A DNA stretch of 64,000 nt from Desulfatitalea tepidiphila. Its GTDB lineage: Bacteria > Desulfobacterota > Desulfobacteria > Desulfobacterales > Desulfosarcinaceae. Positions 35,018 through 43,905 of the stretch are shown here, piece after piece; the stretch's first letter is position 1, and each line of letters starts with the position of its first letter. Under the pieces are notes generated by a model that saw only the letters and a list, made by a program, of their open reading frames with translations, was not told the origin of the DNA and did not search any database. Both the position numbers and the translations under genes were made by a program. The DNA lies in NCBI RefSeq assembly GCF_001293685.1, contig NZ_BCAG01000003.1:1240001-1304000 (forward strand), in the 5' to 3' direction.

Positions 35018-36649
35018 TTATTGATGGCTCTTTTTGATGCGCTCCAATTTTTCCAGCAGTCTTCTGGCTTGGCTCAAATTCTGGTCCACTTCTTTGTAAC
35101 CGGGGTCAACCGCATAGACCTTTTCCCACTCGGCGATGGCTTCGGTCAGCTGTTCCTTGCCGAAATGGATGATACCCTTGTTGTAATGGGCCTCTTTATA
35201 GTTGACCAGGCATTGATCGATATAGGTCGCACACTGCTGGCAATTGGCATCGTTGGCGGCGGCCGCCTCGAATCCCTTCTTGGCGATCATGTAATCGCCT
35301 CTGTTGTAGGCCGTCATGGCCTGTTCGAAATAGGCCTTGGATAAGTAGGTACGAATCTCTTTGTCCTGAGGTTGGTTCATCAAATACTTTTCGAATTCCT
35401 GGACCGCCAGGCTGAATTGGTTGTCGTTAAAGTAATCCAAGCCCTTGTTGCGGTGCATTACCAATGGGCCGATTTTGCTCTTTTCGATATAGGACGTACA
35501 CTGCTGGCATTGGGGATTGTATTGCAGCGCGCTTTCAAAGGCCTCTTGTGCAGCGTCGTAATCGTGTTGATCAAACAGCTGCTTTCCGCTCTCGTAGTAG
35601 GCGCGGGACAGGTAGTCCCGGGTTTGAGAATCGTTTGGAGATGCTTCGATTGCTTTGTTGAGTTCGAATATGGCGTCTTCGTATTTGCCCTCATTAAAGA
35701 GGTCGATGCCGGAATCACGATAGGCGATGATCTGCATTTCGATTTCGTTCGACTCACCATTTTGCTGGGCGGCCGGGTATGCATCAGACGGGGGGACTTC
35801 GGCAGGCATTGTCGTTTCGGCTGCGGTTTTCTTTTTCTGATCTCCTGCAGTTACAGGCGCGTCGTGAAACGGAAGCCCGGCAACCTTGGGTACCTTTATG
35901 GTTTGTCCGACTTTAACCTGAGTGGCGTCTTCCATCCCATTGAATTGCGCGATGATATGAAATTGTTTGTAATCACCATAGTATTGTTGGGCCAACTTTG
36001 AAATGCTTTCTCCCGGACGCAGCACATGCTCGACATAGGAGGTCGCCGAACCCTGGTGCTCCGGAGTGCCTGTCAAGGGGGCCATTGAGTCGAGTTCCGG
36101 AATCATGATGCGCTGGCCGGGTCTGACTTTGGTTGCGTCGTCGATGTCGTTGAATTGGGCGATGACATGGTACTTTTGATAGTCTCCATAATACGTCTTA
36201 GCGACCATCGAGAGGCTCTCACCGGGTTTGATCACGTGAAATACATATTTAGGAGCTTTTTCAGGTTCCCTCGAGACCAACATCTTAGATGCATGGGGAT
36301 GATCCGGCTGATATTTCAGCGCGGTGAGAAATTCCTTGCGGGCCAAGCCATATTTACCCTGGGCATGATACTTCATGCCGAGTTGATAGCGTTCATCAGC
36401 CAACTGTGCCAATTGCCGGGTCAATCGTTCTGAATTTTCTTTTGCGGTCTGGTTTTGCGGATCCGCGGTCAGGGCCAATTTGTACTGTTCCAGGGCAGCC
36501 GCCTGATCACCCTGATGTTCCAGGTCCTGTGCACTGCGCACATATTGGGCCGCCAACTCCGGATCGGGTCGTTGGCCCGTTAACATGGCGCAACCTGCGC
36601 AGATCCATCCAACAACAAAAAGGCTTAAAATTCTCGAGCAAGGTTTCAT
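35018..36649 (-). CDS. LysM- and TPR-repeat lipoprotein
   Basis: This 543-residue protein begins with a signal peptide and lipobox (WICAGC, Cys20). An N-terminal TPR pair (about 35-110) is followed by two LysM domains (about 133-185, VFHVIKPGESLSMVAKTYYG, and about 209-262, EHVLRPGESISKLAQQYYG) that bind peptidoglycan. At least four TPR-like repeats then run to the C-terminus, two carrying a CQQC motif (NPQCQQCTSYI and DANCQQCATYI). The periplasmic cysteine pairs suggest disulfides or metal. It should tether a complex to the wall. It lies 4 bp after the deacetylase gene and 35 bp before the FHA gene. Confidence 0.85.
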   Translation of the reverse strand: MKPCSRILSLFVVGWICAGCAMLTGQRPDPELAAQYVRSAQDLEHQGDQAAALEQYKLALTADPQNQTAKENSERLTRQLAQLADERYQLGMKYHAQGKYGLARKEFLTALKYQPDHPHASKMLVSREPEKAPKYVFHVIKPGESLSMVAKTYYGDYQKYHVIAQFNDIDDATKVRPGQRIMIPELDSMAPLTGTPEHQGSATSYVEHVLRPGESISKLAQQYYGDYKQFHIIAQFNGMEDATQVKVGQTIKVPKVAGLPFHDAPVTAGDQKKKTAAETTMPAEVPPSDAYPAAQQNGESNEIEMQIIAYRDSGIDLFNEGKYEDAIFELNKAIEASPNDSQTRDYLSRAYYESGKQLFDQHDYDAAQEAFESALQYNPQCQQCTSYIEKSKIGPLVMHRNKGLDYFNDNQFSLAVQEFEKYLMNQPQDKEIRTYLSKAYFEQAMTAYNRGDYMIAKKGFEAAAANDANCQQCATYIDQCLVNYKEAHYNKGIIHFGKEQLTEAIAEWEKVYAVDPGYKEVDQNLSQARRLLEKLERIKKSHQ

Positions 36650-36653
36650 GGGA

Positions 36654-37673
36654 TCACCTGAGGGACAAGGGTTGAAAAATTTTTAAATGCGATACGAATG
36701 TGACCATATCCCTTTTTAAAACCTGATCGCGTTGAAGTGCAAACTGGTCTGAAAAAAATGGGTTGCCACCACGTTGGACCGTTGCGGCCAGTTTGTATCC
36801 GGCCCGCTGCGCGATGTGTATGGCGCTGCTGTTCAGGCGGCCAAACGGGTAAGCGAAAAATGTGGTATTCTGGTTGAGTTTTCCATCCAGGATTTTTTTC
36901 GAATCACCTATTTCGTACCAAAGGCGCTGCATGTAAGCCTCTTCGCTTTCATTGTCGCCTTTTTTGGAAAGATCACTGTGTGCGATCGTATGGGAACCAA
37001 TGGTGAAGCCCTGGGCCCTTAGCTCGCGGAGCTGGTTCCAAGAGAGGGCTTTGCTCGATACGCCCACGAAGTTTGTGTAAATGAACAAAGTCGCCGTAAA
37101 GCCATACTTTTTCAAGATTGGATAGGCAACTGTATAAAACGAACTGTATCCGTCATCAACGGTAATCATGACCGACTTGAGTGGAAGGGGGCTGCGGTAT
37201 TCCAAAAACCCCAGGAGATCATCCGGGGAGATGGTGCGATAACCGTTCTCCTTCAAATAGCGCATTTGCCTTTCAAACAACTCCTCAGGTACGCAAAGAG
37301 GGGAGTCGCAATGATTTCCGAAACGATGATAACACAGAATCGGGACCTGCTGCACGCCATTGTCAAACACACCTCCCCGATTTCTGATTTTCAAGGGAAT
37401 GACGACATATCCATCCGGCCTGAAAGGTTGGGCGTCATTGGCATCATCGATCATCCAGGCCAGCTCTGCATCGCCAAGAAAGCGCTGGGCCAACGAGGCG
37501 GTGGTGTCACCGGGGCCGGCACGGTAGAGGATATAGTCCTTGGAACGATGAAACTGGGGCGTAGCAGGTGTCGTCGAAACGGGTTGGGTCGCGCATCCCG
37601 AACTCCACATCACCCAGATTAAAAAGCACAGCGAAATACCACGGGCTCGTAGGATCTGCATTCGTTTTTCCAT
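36654..37673 (-). CDS. polysaccharide deacetylase lipoprotein with LysM-like N-terminus
   Basis: This protein of about 339 residues has a signal peptide ending in a lipobox (WSSGC). A degenerate LysM-like domain follows (YILYRAGPGDTTASLAQRF). The NodB-type catalytic domain then has the metal Asp pair in VMITVDDGYSSF, the His pair in GSHTIAHSDLSK and the FAYPFG loop. It would remove acetyl groups from peptidoglycan or another envelope glycan. The start could be 37673 or the Met at 37661, which has GGAAAAACG before it. It is the first gene of the minus-strand string and divergent from the transmembrane kinase. Confidence 0.86.
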   Translation of the reverse strand: MEKRMQILRARGISLCFLIWVMWSSGCATQPVSTTPATPQFHRSKDYILYRAGPGDTTASLAQRFLGDAELAWMIDDANDAQPFRPDGYVVIPLKIRNRGGVFDNGVQQVPILCYHRFGNHCDSPLCVPEELFERQMRYLKENGYRTISPDDLLGFLEYRSPLPLKSVMITVDDGYSSFYTVAYPILKKYGFTATLFIYTNFVGVSSKALSWNQLRELRAQGFTIGSHTIAHSDLSKKGDNESEEAYMQRLWYEIGDSKKILDGKLNQNTTFFAYPFGRLNSSAIHIAQRAGYKLAATVQRGGNPFFSDQFALQRDQVLKRDMVTFVSHLKIFQPLSLR

Positions 37674-37802
37674 ACCGGTAGAAGGTTTGCCGATGAGCAG
37701 GTGAATCAATTAGTGCTTTTAAATCAAAAGTTTGTTAACGATGCATATCACATCGGGGATGCACATGCAACCTGGAAGCACAACACCGAGGAATTTCTTA
37801 AA

Positions 37803-37831
37803 TTGACAATAACCGGATATTATAATAAAAA
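37803..37831 (+). promoter_or_regulatory. putative promoter of the kinase-phosphatase-protease string
   Basis: TTGACA (37803-37808) precedes an AT-rich run with TAATAA (14-bp spacer) and TAAAAA (17-bp spacer). It lies in the 245-bp divergent interval between the deacetylase and kinase genes. Spacing is not ideal, so the exact -10 is uncertain. Confidence 0.35.
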
Positions 37832-37918
37832 TCATCAATTTGAGCCTAAATGACCAGCGCGATCGATAATGGGTTGGTATGGGTTGGTTCTCAGTGATAC
37901 GGGATCAGGAGTTCGAAT

Positions 37919-39538
37919 ATGCCCGAACCTCAGAAAACTTCAGCGACAAAGCTCTGGCTCAAGCAGTTGACCACTGGAACGTTCAGGTCCTTCAATGAAA
38001 AGGTGGATCGGATTGCATTTTTTCGAAACAACAAGAAGGCGCTGGGGATTGTTCTGGTTGGATGGTGTTTGACGCTCTTTATCTGCTTCTTTTTTCTGGA
38101 TTCATTCGGCGTCCGCCAGAAAGAATCCTTTTTCCTGAGGCATGCTGTCGCCGCAGAGGCTCTGGCCAACCAAAGCGCGCCGAAACTGCTGGAAGACGAT
38201 CTGTTGGGGCTGAACAGGGAGGTCGCCGATTTTTCCAAAACCTATAAGGTCATTTTTGCGACAGTCTTGAATCATGAGCGCAAGGTGGTGGCGCACACCG
38301 ATGCCGAGCGATTCAACCAGCCCTATCAAGATCTCGAAGCCGCTGAACAAATCCAGGTGCTGAACGAAGTGGTGGTCCAATCTGGTGTGATGGCGGATGG
38401 CTTGGATACCATCACGTTTACCCAGAACATCACCTATTCAGGGGTAAAAATCGGAAGCGCGGTTTTCGGTGTGCCGAAGAAACGAATCACTGATATCGAC
38501 AGCCGTACCAGGCTCTACAAACTGCTCGCATTTGCCTCGACTTTGTTCATTGTCGCAGTGATGGTGTTATGGCTGAGCCGACGAAAAACGAGTGTTTCAC
38601 CAAAACATCTTTCCATCTCGGCGGATGGATCCATCATCGGGCCCTACCGTCTGAAGGACAAGATCGCACAAGGCGGAATGGCGGAACTCTATATCGCCGA
38701 TTATGTGCGCGAAGACGGCTTCAAACGCAAAGTGGCCATCAAAAAAGTCCTCCCTCATCTGGTCGAGAATCAGGACTTCATCAACATGTTCGTTCGCGAG
38801 GCAAGGCTTGCCGCACTCCTGCAGCATCCCAATATCGTTCAGATATTCGATTTCGGTAAAATTCAACGCACCTATTTTATCGCCATGGAGTATATCGACG
38901 GCCTGAATCTGGGGCAGATCATGGCCAAATTGAAAGCGCCGTTGCCGGTGGATATGGCGATATTCATTGTGATGAAAATCAGCCTCGGCTTGCATTACTC
39001 ACACACCCGGAAGGACGATGACACCGGCCGGTCCTTGGGGATCGTCCACAGGGACATCAGTCCGCAGAACATATTGATATCCAATCAAGGTGAAGTCAAA
39101 ATAAGTGATTTCGGTATTTCCAAGGCGACCACCGAGCCCAGTCTGACACAGGCTGGCGTGATCAAGGGGAAGCTGGCCTATCTGGCACCTGAGCAGGCTC
39201 TGGGCAATGAGGTGGATCACCAGGCAGATATCTACGCATTAGGGTTGGTTTTTTATGAAATTCTATCCGGCAGGCGCCTGTACCATTTCGATTCAGATAT
39301 TCAAGCCATTCGGACCATACCGGAAATGGTCATACCGCCTATTGTTTCCGTAAGGCCCGAGGTTCCTGACGCCTTGAACCGGATCGTGATGCAGTGTCTT
39401 GAAAAGGACAAGACCAGGCGTTATGCCGACGCCATGTCGCTGCATAACGATCTGAGAAAGTTGAGAGCCAGGCTGCAAATGTCTTACGGAGAATCCGATC
39501 TTTCCAACTTTATACGAACACTAATGAAAAATGCATAA
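37919..39538 (+). CDS. transmembrane eukaryote-like Ser/Thr protein kinase with extracytoplasmic sensor
   Basis: This 539-residue kinase has two membrane helices (about 42-60 and 199-220) bracketing a periplasmic region of about 135 residues that resembles a Cache/PAS-like sensor (FATVLNHERKVVAHTDAERF; SGVKIGSAVFG). The C-terminal kinase domain (about 240-520) has the glycine loop IAQGGMAELY, the Lys in KVAIKKVL, the catalytic loop GIVHRDISPQN (Ser instead of the usual Lys after HRDI) and DFGISK. The HRDIS variant is common in deltaproteobacterial kinases. The input signal is unknown. AGGAG precedes the start. It overlaps the PP2C gene by eight bases. Confidence 0.9.
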   Translation: MPEPQKTSATKLWLKQLTTGTFRSFNEKVDRIAFFRNNKKALGIVLVGWCLTLFICFFFLDSFGVRQKESFFLRHAVAAEALANQSAPKLLEDDLLGLNREVADFSKTYKVIFATVLNHERKVVAHTDAERFNQPYQDLEAAEQIQVLNEVVVQSGVMADGLDTITFTQNITYSGVKIGSAVFGVPKKRITDIDSRTRLYKLLAFASTLFIVAVMVLWLSRRKTSVSPKHLSISADGSIIGPYRLKDKIAQGGMAELYIADYVREDGFKRKVAIKKVLPHLVENQDFINMFVREARLAALLQHPNIVQIFDFGKIQRTYFIAMEYIDGLNLGQIMAKLKAPLPVDMAIFIVMKISLGLHYSHTRKDDDTGRSLGIVHRDISPQNILISNQGEVKISDFGISKATTEPSLTQAGVIKGKLAYLAPEQALGNEVDHQADIYALGLVFYEILSGRRLYHFDSDIQAIRTIPEMVIPPIVSVRPEVPDALNRIVMQCLEKDKTRRYADAMSLHNDLRKLRARLQMSYGESDLSNFIRTLMKNA

Positions 39539-40259
39539 AATAGAATTTATCGGTAGAACGGATACAGGTCTCGTTCGGTCCAACAATGAAGATACCTTCA
39601 TGCTCGACCCGGCAATGGTGTACTGTCTTGTCGCAGATGGCATGGGGGGCGCCGCGGCCGGGGAGATGGCCAGTCTGATCTTCGCACAAACCACTGCGGA
39701 ACTCTTTTCATTCCCCAAGCCGGCAACCGAACAGGAACTCGTCGATCGCGTCCAGGCTGCATTTCGAGATGCCAATGATCGAATTCTCGACCATGTCGCG
39801 AGTCATCCCGAGCACAAAGGCATGGGCTGCACAGCGGAGTTGCTGGCATTTACCGATACCGGTTATGTTATCGGGCACATGGGAGACAGCCGGACCTACC
39901 GGCTGCGGCAGGGCTATCTGAAACAGCTGACCAAAGACCACTCCCTGGTTCAGGATCAAATCGATCAGGGCCTGATTACCGAAGAACAGGCAAGGTCCCA
40001 CCGGATGCGTAACATTATTCTCAGGGCCGTCGGTGTCCGCCCGTCACCGGCTCTCGATACGCTCCGGGGACCGATTTTTTCCGGCGACCTGTTTCTTCTT
40101 TGTTCCGATGGATTGACCGACCTGATTGAGGATCGCGATATTTTGAGGGTTTTACTTCAGGACGGACCCATTGCGTCGAAGGCGGACCAGCTGGTGGACA
40201 TGGCCAATGCGGCCGGTGGGAAGGATAATATTACGGTGGTGTTGGCCCAGGTTGCATGA
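39531..40259 (+). CDS. PP2C-family protein Ser/Thr phosphatase
   Basis: This 242-residue phosphatase has the metal-binding aspartates of PP2C/Stp in order: VRSNNEDTFML, VADGMGGAAAGEM, HMGDSRTYRL, LCSDGLTDLI and GGKDNITVVL. It should reverse phosphorylation by the flanking kinases. The start is inside the end of the upstream kinase gene (8-base overlap), and its stop overlaps the protease start in an ATGA. This indicates a translationally coupled unit. The size and layout equal those of PppA/Stp1 proteins in T6SS or PASTA-kinase loci. Confidence 0.93.
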   Translation: MHKIEFIGRTDTGLVRSNNEDTFMLDPAMVYCLVADGMGGAAAGEMASLIFAQTTAELFSFPKPATEQELVDRVQAAFRDANDRILDHVASHPEHKGMGCTAELLAFTDTGYVIGHMGDSRTYRLRQGYLKQLTKDHSLVQDQIDQGLITEEQARSHRMRNIILRAVGVRPSPALDTLRGPIFSGDLFLLCSDGLTDLIEDRDILRVLLQDGPIASKADQLVDMANAAGGKDNITVVLAQVA

Positions 40260-41188
40260 ATTTTACTTTGCGCATATTTATGCTGGTTCTGGTGTTGCTC
40301 AACACACCGGCCCGAGCGGACGAAAAGGCCGCCGTCAACGACTTTATCGTCTCCATTCCCATGTCCGAAGCGGAAGAAGTGATCAGATCCTGGTTGAGTG
40401 TAAACGATATCCAACTCCTCCATTATGTTCAGAACCAGGGTCATCGCGTCATTGAAACACGCGGTCAGGATCGTGCCTGGATTATTGAATTGAGTGCCCA
40501 TACCCCCTTGGCCACGCGACTTCAGGTGACCGGGGATGCATCAGCACAACCGTTACAAATATCATCTCTACGATCTTATCTGGAAGGGTATGTCCATCGT
40601 GCCGATGCCAAGGAAGTTACCCTGGACGATGCGATTCCACAAGCGGTGAAGGATCTTCTCCCGGCGATTGTTTGCATCTACGCTTCGGGAAAAGAAAGGT
40701 CGGTTCAGTTAAGTGGCTTCTGCATCGACCCTGGCGGGCTTGTTGCGACAACGGCCCACGATCTTGTCGTCGGGCAATCGGTCAGGGTTTTATTTTCCGA
40801 TGGTCATGGTGTGTCTGGGCGTGTCTTGAGTTTGGACGCGAGCCGAGATCTTTGCCTGATAAGGGTGCCCAAGCAGCTGGCTGCGATTATCCCACTAGAC
40901 AAGGGGCGTTTCGCGCCTGGCGGAAGCGAGCCGTTATATGCCTTGGGATGTCCGCGCGGAGAGACAGGGATGATCCAGGTCGGCGCACTGGACGGGCCTC
41001 CGAGACGGGTAGACGGCTTTCCGCTTTGGCAGGCACATATGCATACCGAACCGGGAAGCAGCGGCAGTCCGGTGCTCGACAGCCGTGGAAGGTTAACCGC
41101 CGTGGTCAAAGGCCGCTACCGCGGCACAGATGCCGTCGGGTTTCTTATACCGTTTGAAACGATTCTCCAGTTTTTAGGAAAATATTGA
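40256..41188 (+). CDS. secreted trypsin-like serine protease
   Basis: This 310-residue protein has a signal peptide (cleavage near ARADEK, about 20-24). An unassigned N-terminal domain (30-130) is followed by a chymotrypsin-fold protease with a complete triad: His about 165 (ATTAHDLVV), Asp about 196 (ASRDLCLIRV) and Ser about 268 (PGSSGSPVLD). No PDZ domain is present, unlike DegP. It is embedded between the phosphatase and second kinase with overlapping ends, so a coupled envelope-stress or activation role is inferred. Substrate unknown. Confidence 0.85.
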   Translation: MNFTLRIFMLVLVLLNTPARADEKAAVNDFIVSIPMSEAEEVIRSWLSVNDIQLLHYVQNQGHRVIETRGQDRAWIIELSAHTPLATRLQVTGDASAQPLQISSLRSYLEGYVHRADAKEVTLDDAIPQAVKDLLPAIVCIYASGKERSVQLSGFCIDPGGLVATTAHDLVVGQSVRVLFSDGHGVSGRVLSLDASRDLCLIRVPKQLAAIIPLDKGRFAPGGSEPLYALGCPRGETGMIQVGALDGPPRRVDGFPLWQAHMHTEPGSSGSPVLDSRGRLTAVVKGRYRGTDAVGFLIPFETILQFLGKY

Positions 41189-41190
41189 CA

Positions 41191-42453
41191 ATGACGGAAA
41201 GTTACGGCCGTTACCGGATCATCGATGAGTTGGGCAGAGGGACCATGGGCGTGGTGTACAAGGCCCATGATCCTCAAATCGACCGTTTGGTGGCCTTGAA
41301 GGTGCTGCGACCGGACAGGGTCACGAGCAAGGATTTTGTGGCGCGTTTTCTAAAAGAGGCGCGTGCCATTGGCCGATTGTCGCACCCTCATATCGTGACC
41401 ATCTACGATGTCGGCGAGGATCATGGGACGATCTATATTGCCATGGAGTATCTTCAGGGCGAGCCCTTCAACGCAGTGGTGCGATCCGGCCGCCTGAGCC
41501 TTGTGGAGAGCCTCGATATTACAAGGCAGGTTGCCGAAACGTTGGATTATGCCCATCGCCAGGGGATCGTTCACCGGGACATCAAACCCTCCAACATTAT
41601 CCTGGCCGATGGAAACCAAGTGAAATTGACCGATTTCGGCATCGCCAGAATCGAAGACGCCTCCTCGGCTTATCAAACCCAGGCCGGTGAAATTCTGGGT
41701 ACGCCGGTCTACATGTCGCCCGAACAGGTCATGGGCCAAACGGTGGATGGCCGCTCCGACCTTTTTTCGCTGGGTGTCATTCTTTACGAGATGATTTCGG
41801 GATCCAGGCCCTTTGGGGGAAACACTATCGCCGCGATTTTTCGCGCGATCACCCAGGACCAACCGGTACCTCCAGAGCAGAAAAATCCATTCATCCCGAA
41901 GATTCTATCGGAAATGGTATTAAAGTGCCTTGCCAAGCCGCCTGAGCAGCGTTTTCAAACGGGTCGACAACTGGCCGATGCGCTCACTAGCATGGTACCC
42001 GTGCTGCAACCAACCGATGTGCCATCCCAGCGACCCGAGAAACCGGCCCTGCATCGCAGGCCGTTGGTGTTGATCGGTGGCTTGGCGGTGTTTGTGGTCC
42101 TCCTAGGATTGGCCTTCCAATTCCGTTCGTCCTCGCCGCCAGTGGATGACAGCCGCGTCAGCAACGGCCTTTCGGTTAGCGAACCGGCCGGGCCAATATC
42201 CGCCGTTCAGGAGGGACCTTCCACAGGCGATCTGCCTGCGGCTCAACAAGCCCACTTGAATGTCAGCAGCGTACCCGAAGGTGCCGAAGTATTTGTGAAC
42301 AATGGTCTAAAAGGTCAAACGCCCCTGTCGCTTTCACTCCCCGAAGGAAAATATGAGCTGCGATTGAATCTGCCTGGATATTTTGAGTGGGAAGCCCAGG
42401 TCGACATCTCAGGAGAAACACCGCTTCACATTCCCATGCGACCCTTGCAATAG
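41191..42453 (+). CDS. Ser/Thr protein kinase with C-terminal PEGA domain
   Basis: This kinase of about 420 residues has its catalytic domain first: LGRGTMGVVYKA, LVALKVL, GIVHRDIKPSN, LTDFGIARIE and MSPEQVMG. One membrane helix (about 290-307) and a linker lead to an extracytoplasmic PEGA domain (about 345-418: NVSSVPEGAEVFVNN...GQTPLSLSLPEGKYEL). Its topology is opposite to that of the first kinase in this string, with the sensor at the C-terminus. I place the start at the ATG (41191). A TTG at 41185 overlapping the protease stop has a better-spaced AGGA and may be the true start. It is the last gene of the kinase-phosphatase-protease string. Confidence 0.92.
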   Translation: MTESYGRYRIIDELGRGTMGVVYKAHDPQIDRLVALKVLRPDRVTSKDFVARFLKEARAIGRLSHPHIVTIYDVGEDHGTIYIAMEYLQGEPFNAVVRSGRLSLVESLDITRQVAETLDYAHRQGIVHRDIKPSNIILADGNQVKLTDFGIARIEDASSAYQTQAGEILGTPVYMSPEQVMGQTVDGRSDLFSLGVILYEMISGSRPFGGNTIAAIFRAITQDQPVPPEQKNPFIPKILSEMVLKCLAKPPEQRFQTGRQLADALTSMVPVLQPTDVPSQRPEKPALHRRPLVLIGGLAVFVVLLGLAFQFRSSSPPVDDSRVSNGLSVSEPAGPISAVQEGPSTGDLPAAQQAHLNVSSVPEGAEVFVNNGLKGQTPLSLSLPEGKYELRLNLPGYFEWEAQVDISGETPLHIPMRPLQ

Positions 42454-42553
42454 TACACGCCTGCCCGGAGAACGTCTCGCCATCGGTTGACCCTTGACCC
42501 AATGTTGGCCTGACACAGGCCCGCAAGGGGCGTGAAAGCGGATGTATATTATT

Positions 42554-42582
42554 TTGAAAACCTACTAAGAATATGATATCCT
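42554..42582 (+). promoter_or_regulatory. putative sigma-70 promoter before rpoH, reading antisense through tRNA-Arg
   Basis: TTGAAA (42554-42559) and TATCCT (42577-42582) have a 17-bp spacer. Transcription from it would cross the oppositely oriented tRNA gene before reaching rpoH. The remaining 42454-42668 interval holds no convincing gene. Confidence 0.4.
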
Positions 42583-42668
42583 GCAATTCTTTATGGAGGA
42601 GCATCCGAATACAGGGGGCTTTCGAGTCAGCGGGTATGATTCAAAACAAGACGCCGGGATGGTTGCTG

Positions 42669-42745
<77 letters not shown>

Positions 42746-42870
42746 TTGGGCGACGGACGGATAAGCCAAATAGCATAGGAAATCGGGGATGTCCACAGAA
42801 AAGGCAAGTTGCATTCAGAACCGATTGGAGATGCAATAACGGGTAAATATTCAATGAAAGTTGATGAACC

Positions 42871-43836
42871 ATGAGCAAGACGAAACAAACATCGGACGCG
42901 GCGACGGGTGAACAAAAGCCGCTTGCAAAAGAAAAAATTGATAATCGGAGTAAACGTGCGGAAGCTAGTAAATCGCTTGCCAAATTTGATCCGCTGCAGC
43001 GCTACTTGTCCGAAATCAGTCGGTATCGCCTATTGACACGTGAAGAAGAGATCGAATTGGGCCGCAGGGTTCAGGAAGAAGGGGATATGGAGGCCGCGTA
43101 TCAGCTGGTGACTTCCAATCTCAGGTTGGTGGTAAAGATTGCGTTGGAATTTCAGAGGGTCTGGATGCAGAACCTGCTGGACTTGATCCAGGAGGGCAAT
43201 ATCGGCCTTATGCAGGCTGTAAAGAAATTCGATCCATACAAGAACGTCAAATTTTCATATTACGCTTCGTTTTGGATCAAAGCCTATATCCTAAAATTCA
43301 TTATGGATAACTGGCGCCTGGTGAAAATCGGAACGACCCAGGGTCAGAGAAAGCTTTTTTTTAAATTGAAAAAAGAAAAGCAGCGACTGATCGAACAGGG
43401 TTTCGATCCCAAGCCCAAGCTTCTATCCCAGCGATTGGGGGTGTCCGAACGGGAAATCGTGGACATGGATCAACGCCTGGATGGTTGGGATGTTTCCCTC
43501 GACTCTCCACTCAAAGACGGATCTGATACGGGAAGAATAGAATTCGTCAGTGAGGGCACCGCCTCGGCAGAGGACAGGGTTGCGAAAAAGGAGATAGAGG
43601 TGTTGTTGCATAACAAGGTGGCCGAATTCCGGGAGCAGATGACGGACCGTGAGATGGAAATTTTCGACCAGCGCATATTTTCCGATAGCCCGGTCACCTT
43701 GCAGGAAATCGGAGATCGCTACGGCATATCACGCGAGCGTGTCAGGCAAATCGAGAAAAACGTCATCAAGAAAATGCGAGATTTCTTCAAGAGCGAAATC
43801 CCCGATTTCGAAGCATACACCAACGAAACCGATTAG
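42871..43836 (+). CDS. rpoH: alternative sigma factor of the RpoH (sigma-32) family
   Basis: This 321-residue protein has sigma-70-family regions 1.2 (DPLQRYLSEISRYRLLTREE), 2 (LRLVVKIALEFQRVWMQNLL ... KFSYYASFWIKAYILKFI), 3 and 4 (VTLQEIGDRYGISRERVRQI). The segment TTQGQRKLFFKLKKEK matches the RpoH box, which identifies the heat-shock class. The Lys/Ser-rich N-terminal 35 residues are an extension. It should control the chaperone and protease regulon. It is followed by TPR lipoprotein genes that might be stress-controlled, an inference only. Confidence 0.9.
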   Translation: MSKTKQTSDAATGEQKPLAKEKIDNRSKRAEASKSLAKFDPLQRYLSEISRYRLLTREEEIELGRRVQEEGDMEAAYQLVTSNLRLVVKIALEFQRVWMQNLLDLIQEGNIGLMQAVKKFDPYKNVKFSYYASFWIKAYILKFIMDNWRLVKIGTTQGQRKLFFKLKKEKQRLIEQGFDPKPKLLSQRLGVSEREIVDMDQRLDGWDVSLDSPLKDGSDTGRIEFVSEGTASAEDRVAKKEIEVLLHNKVAEFREQMTDREMEIFDQRIFSDSPVTLQEIGDRYGISRERVRQIEKNVIKKMRDFFKSEIPDFEAYTNETD

Positions 43837-43905
43837 AAAGTGTGCATGCCGTGTGCCTGAGCTTTGCTGCGCCTGGTGCGGGTTCCTACGGCATGGAAGT
43901 GATAT

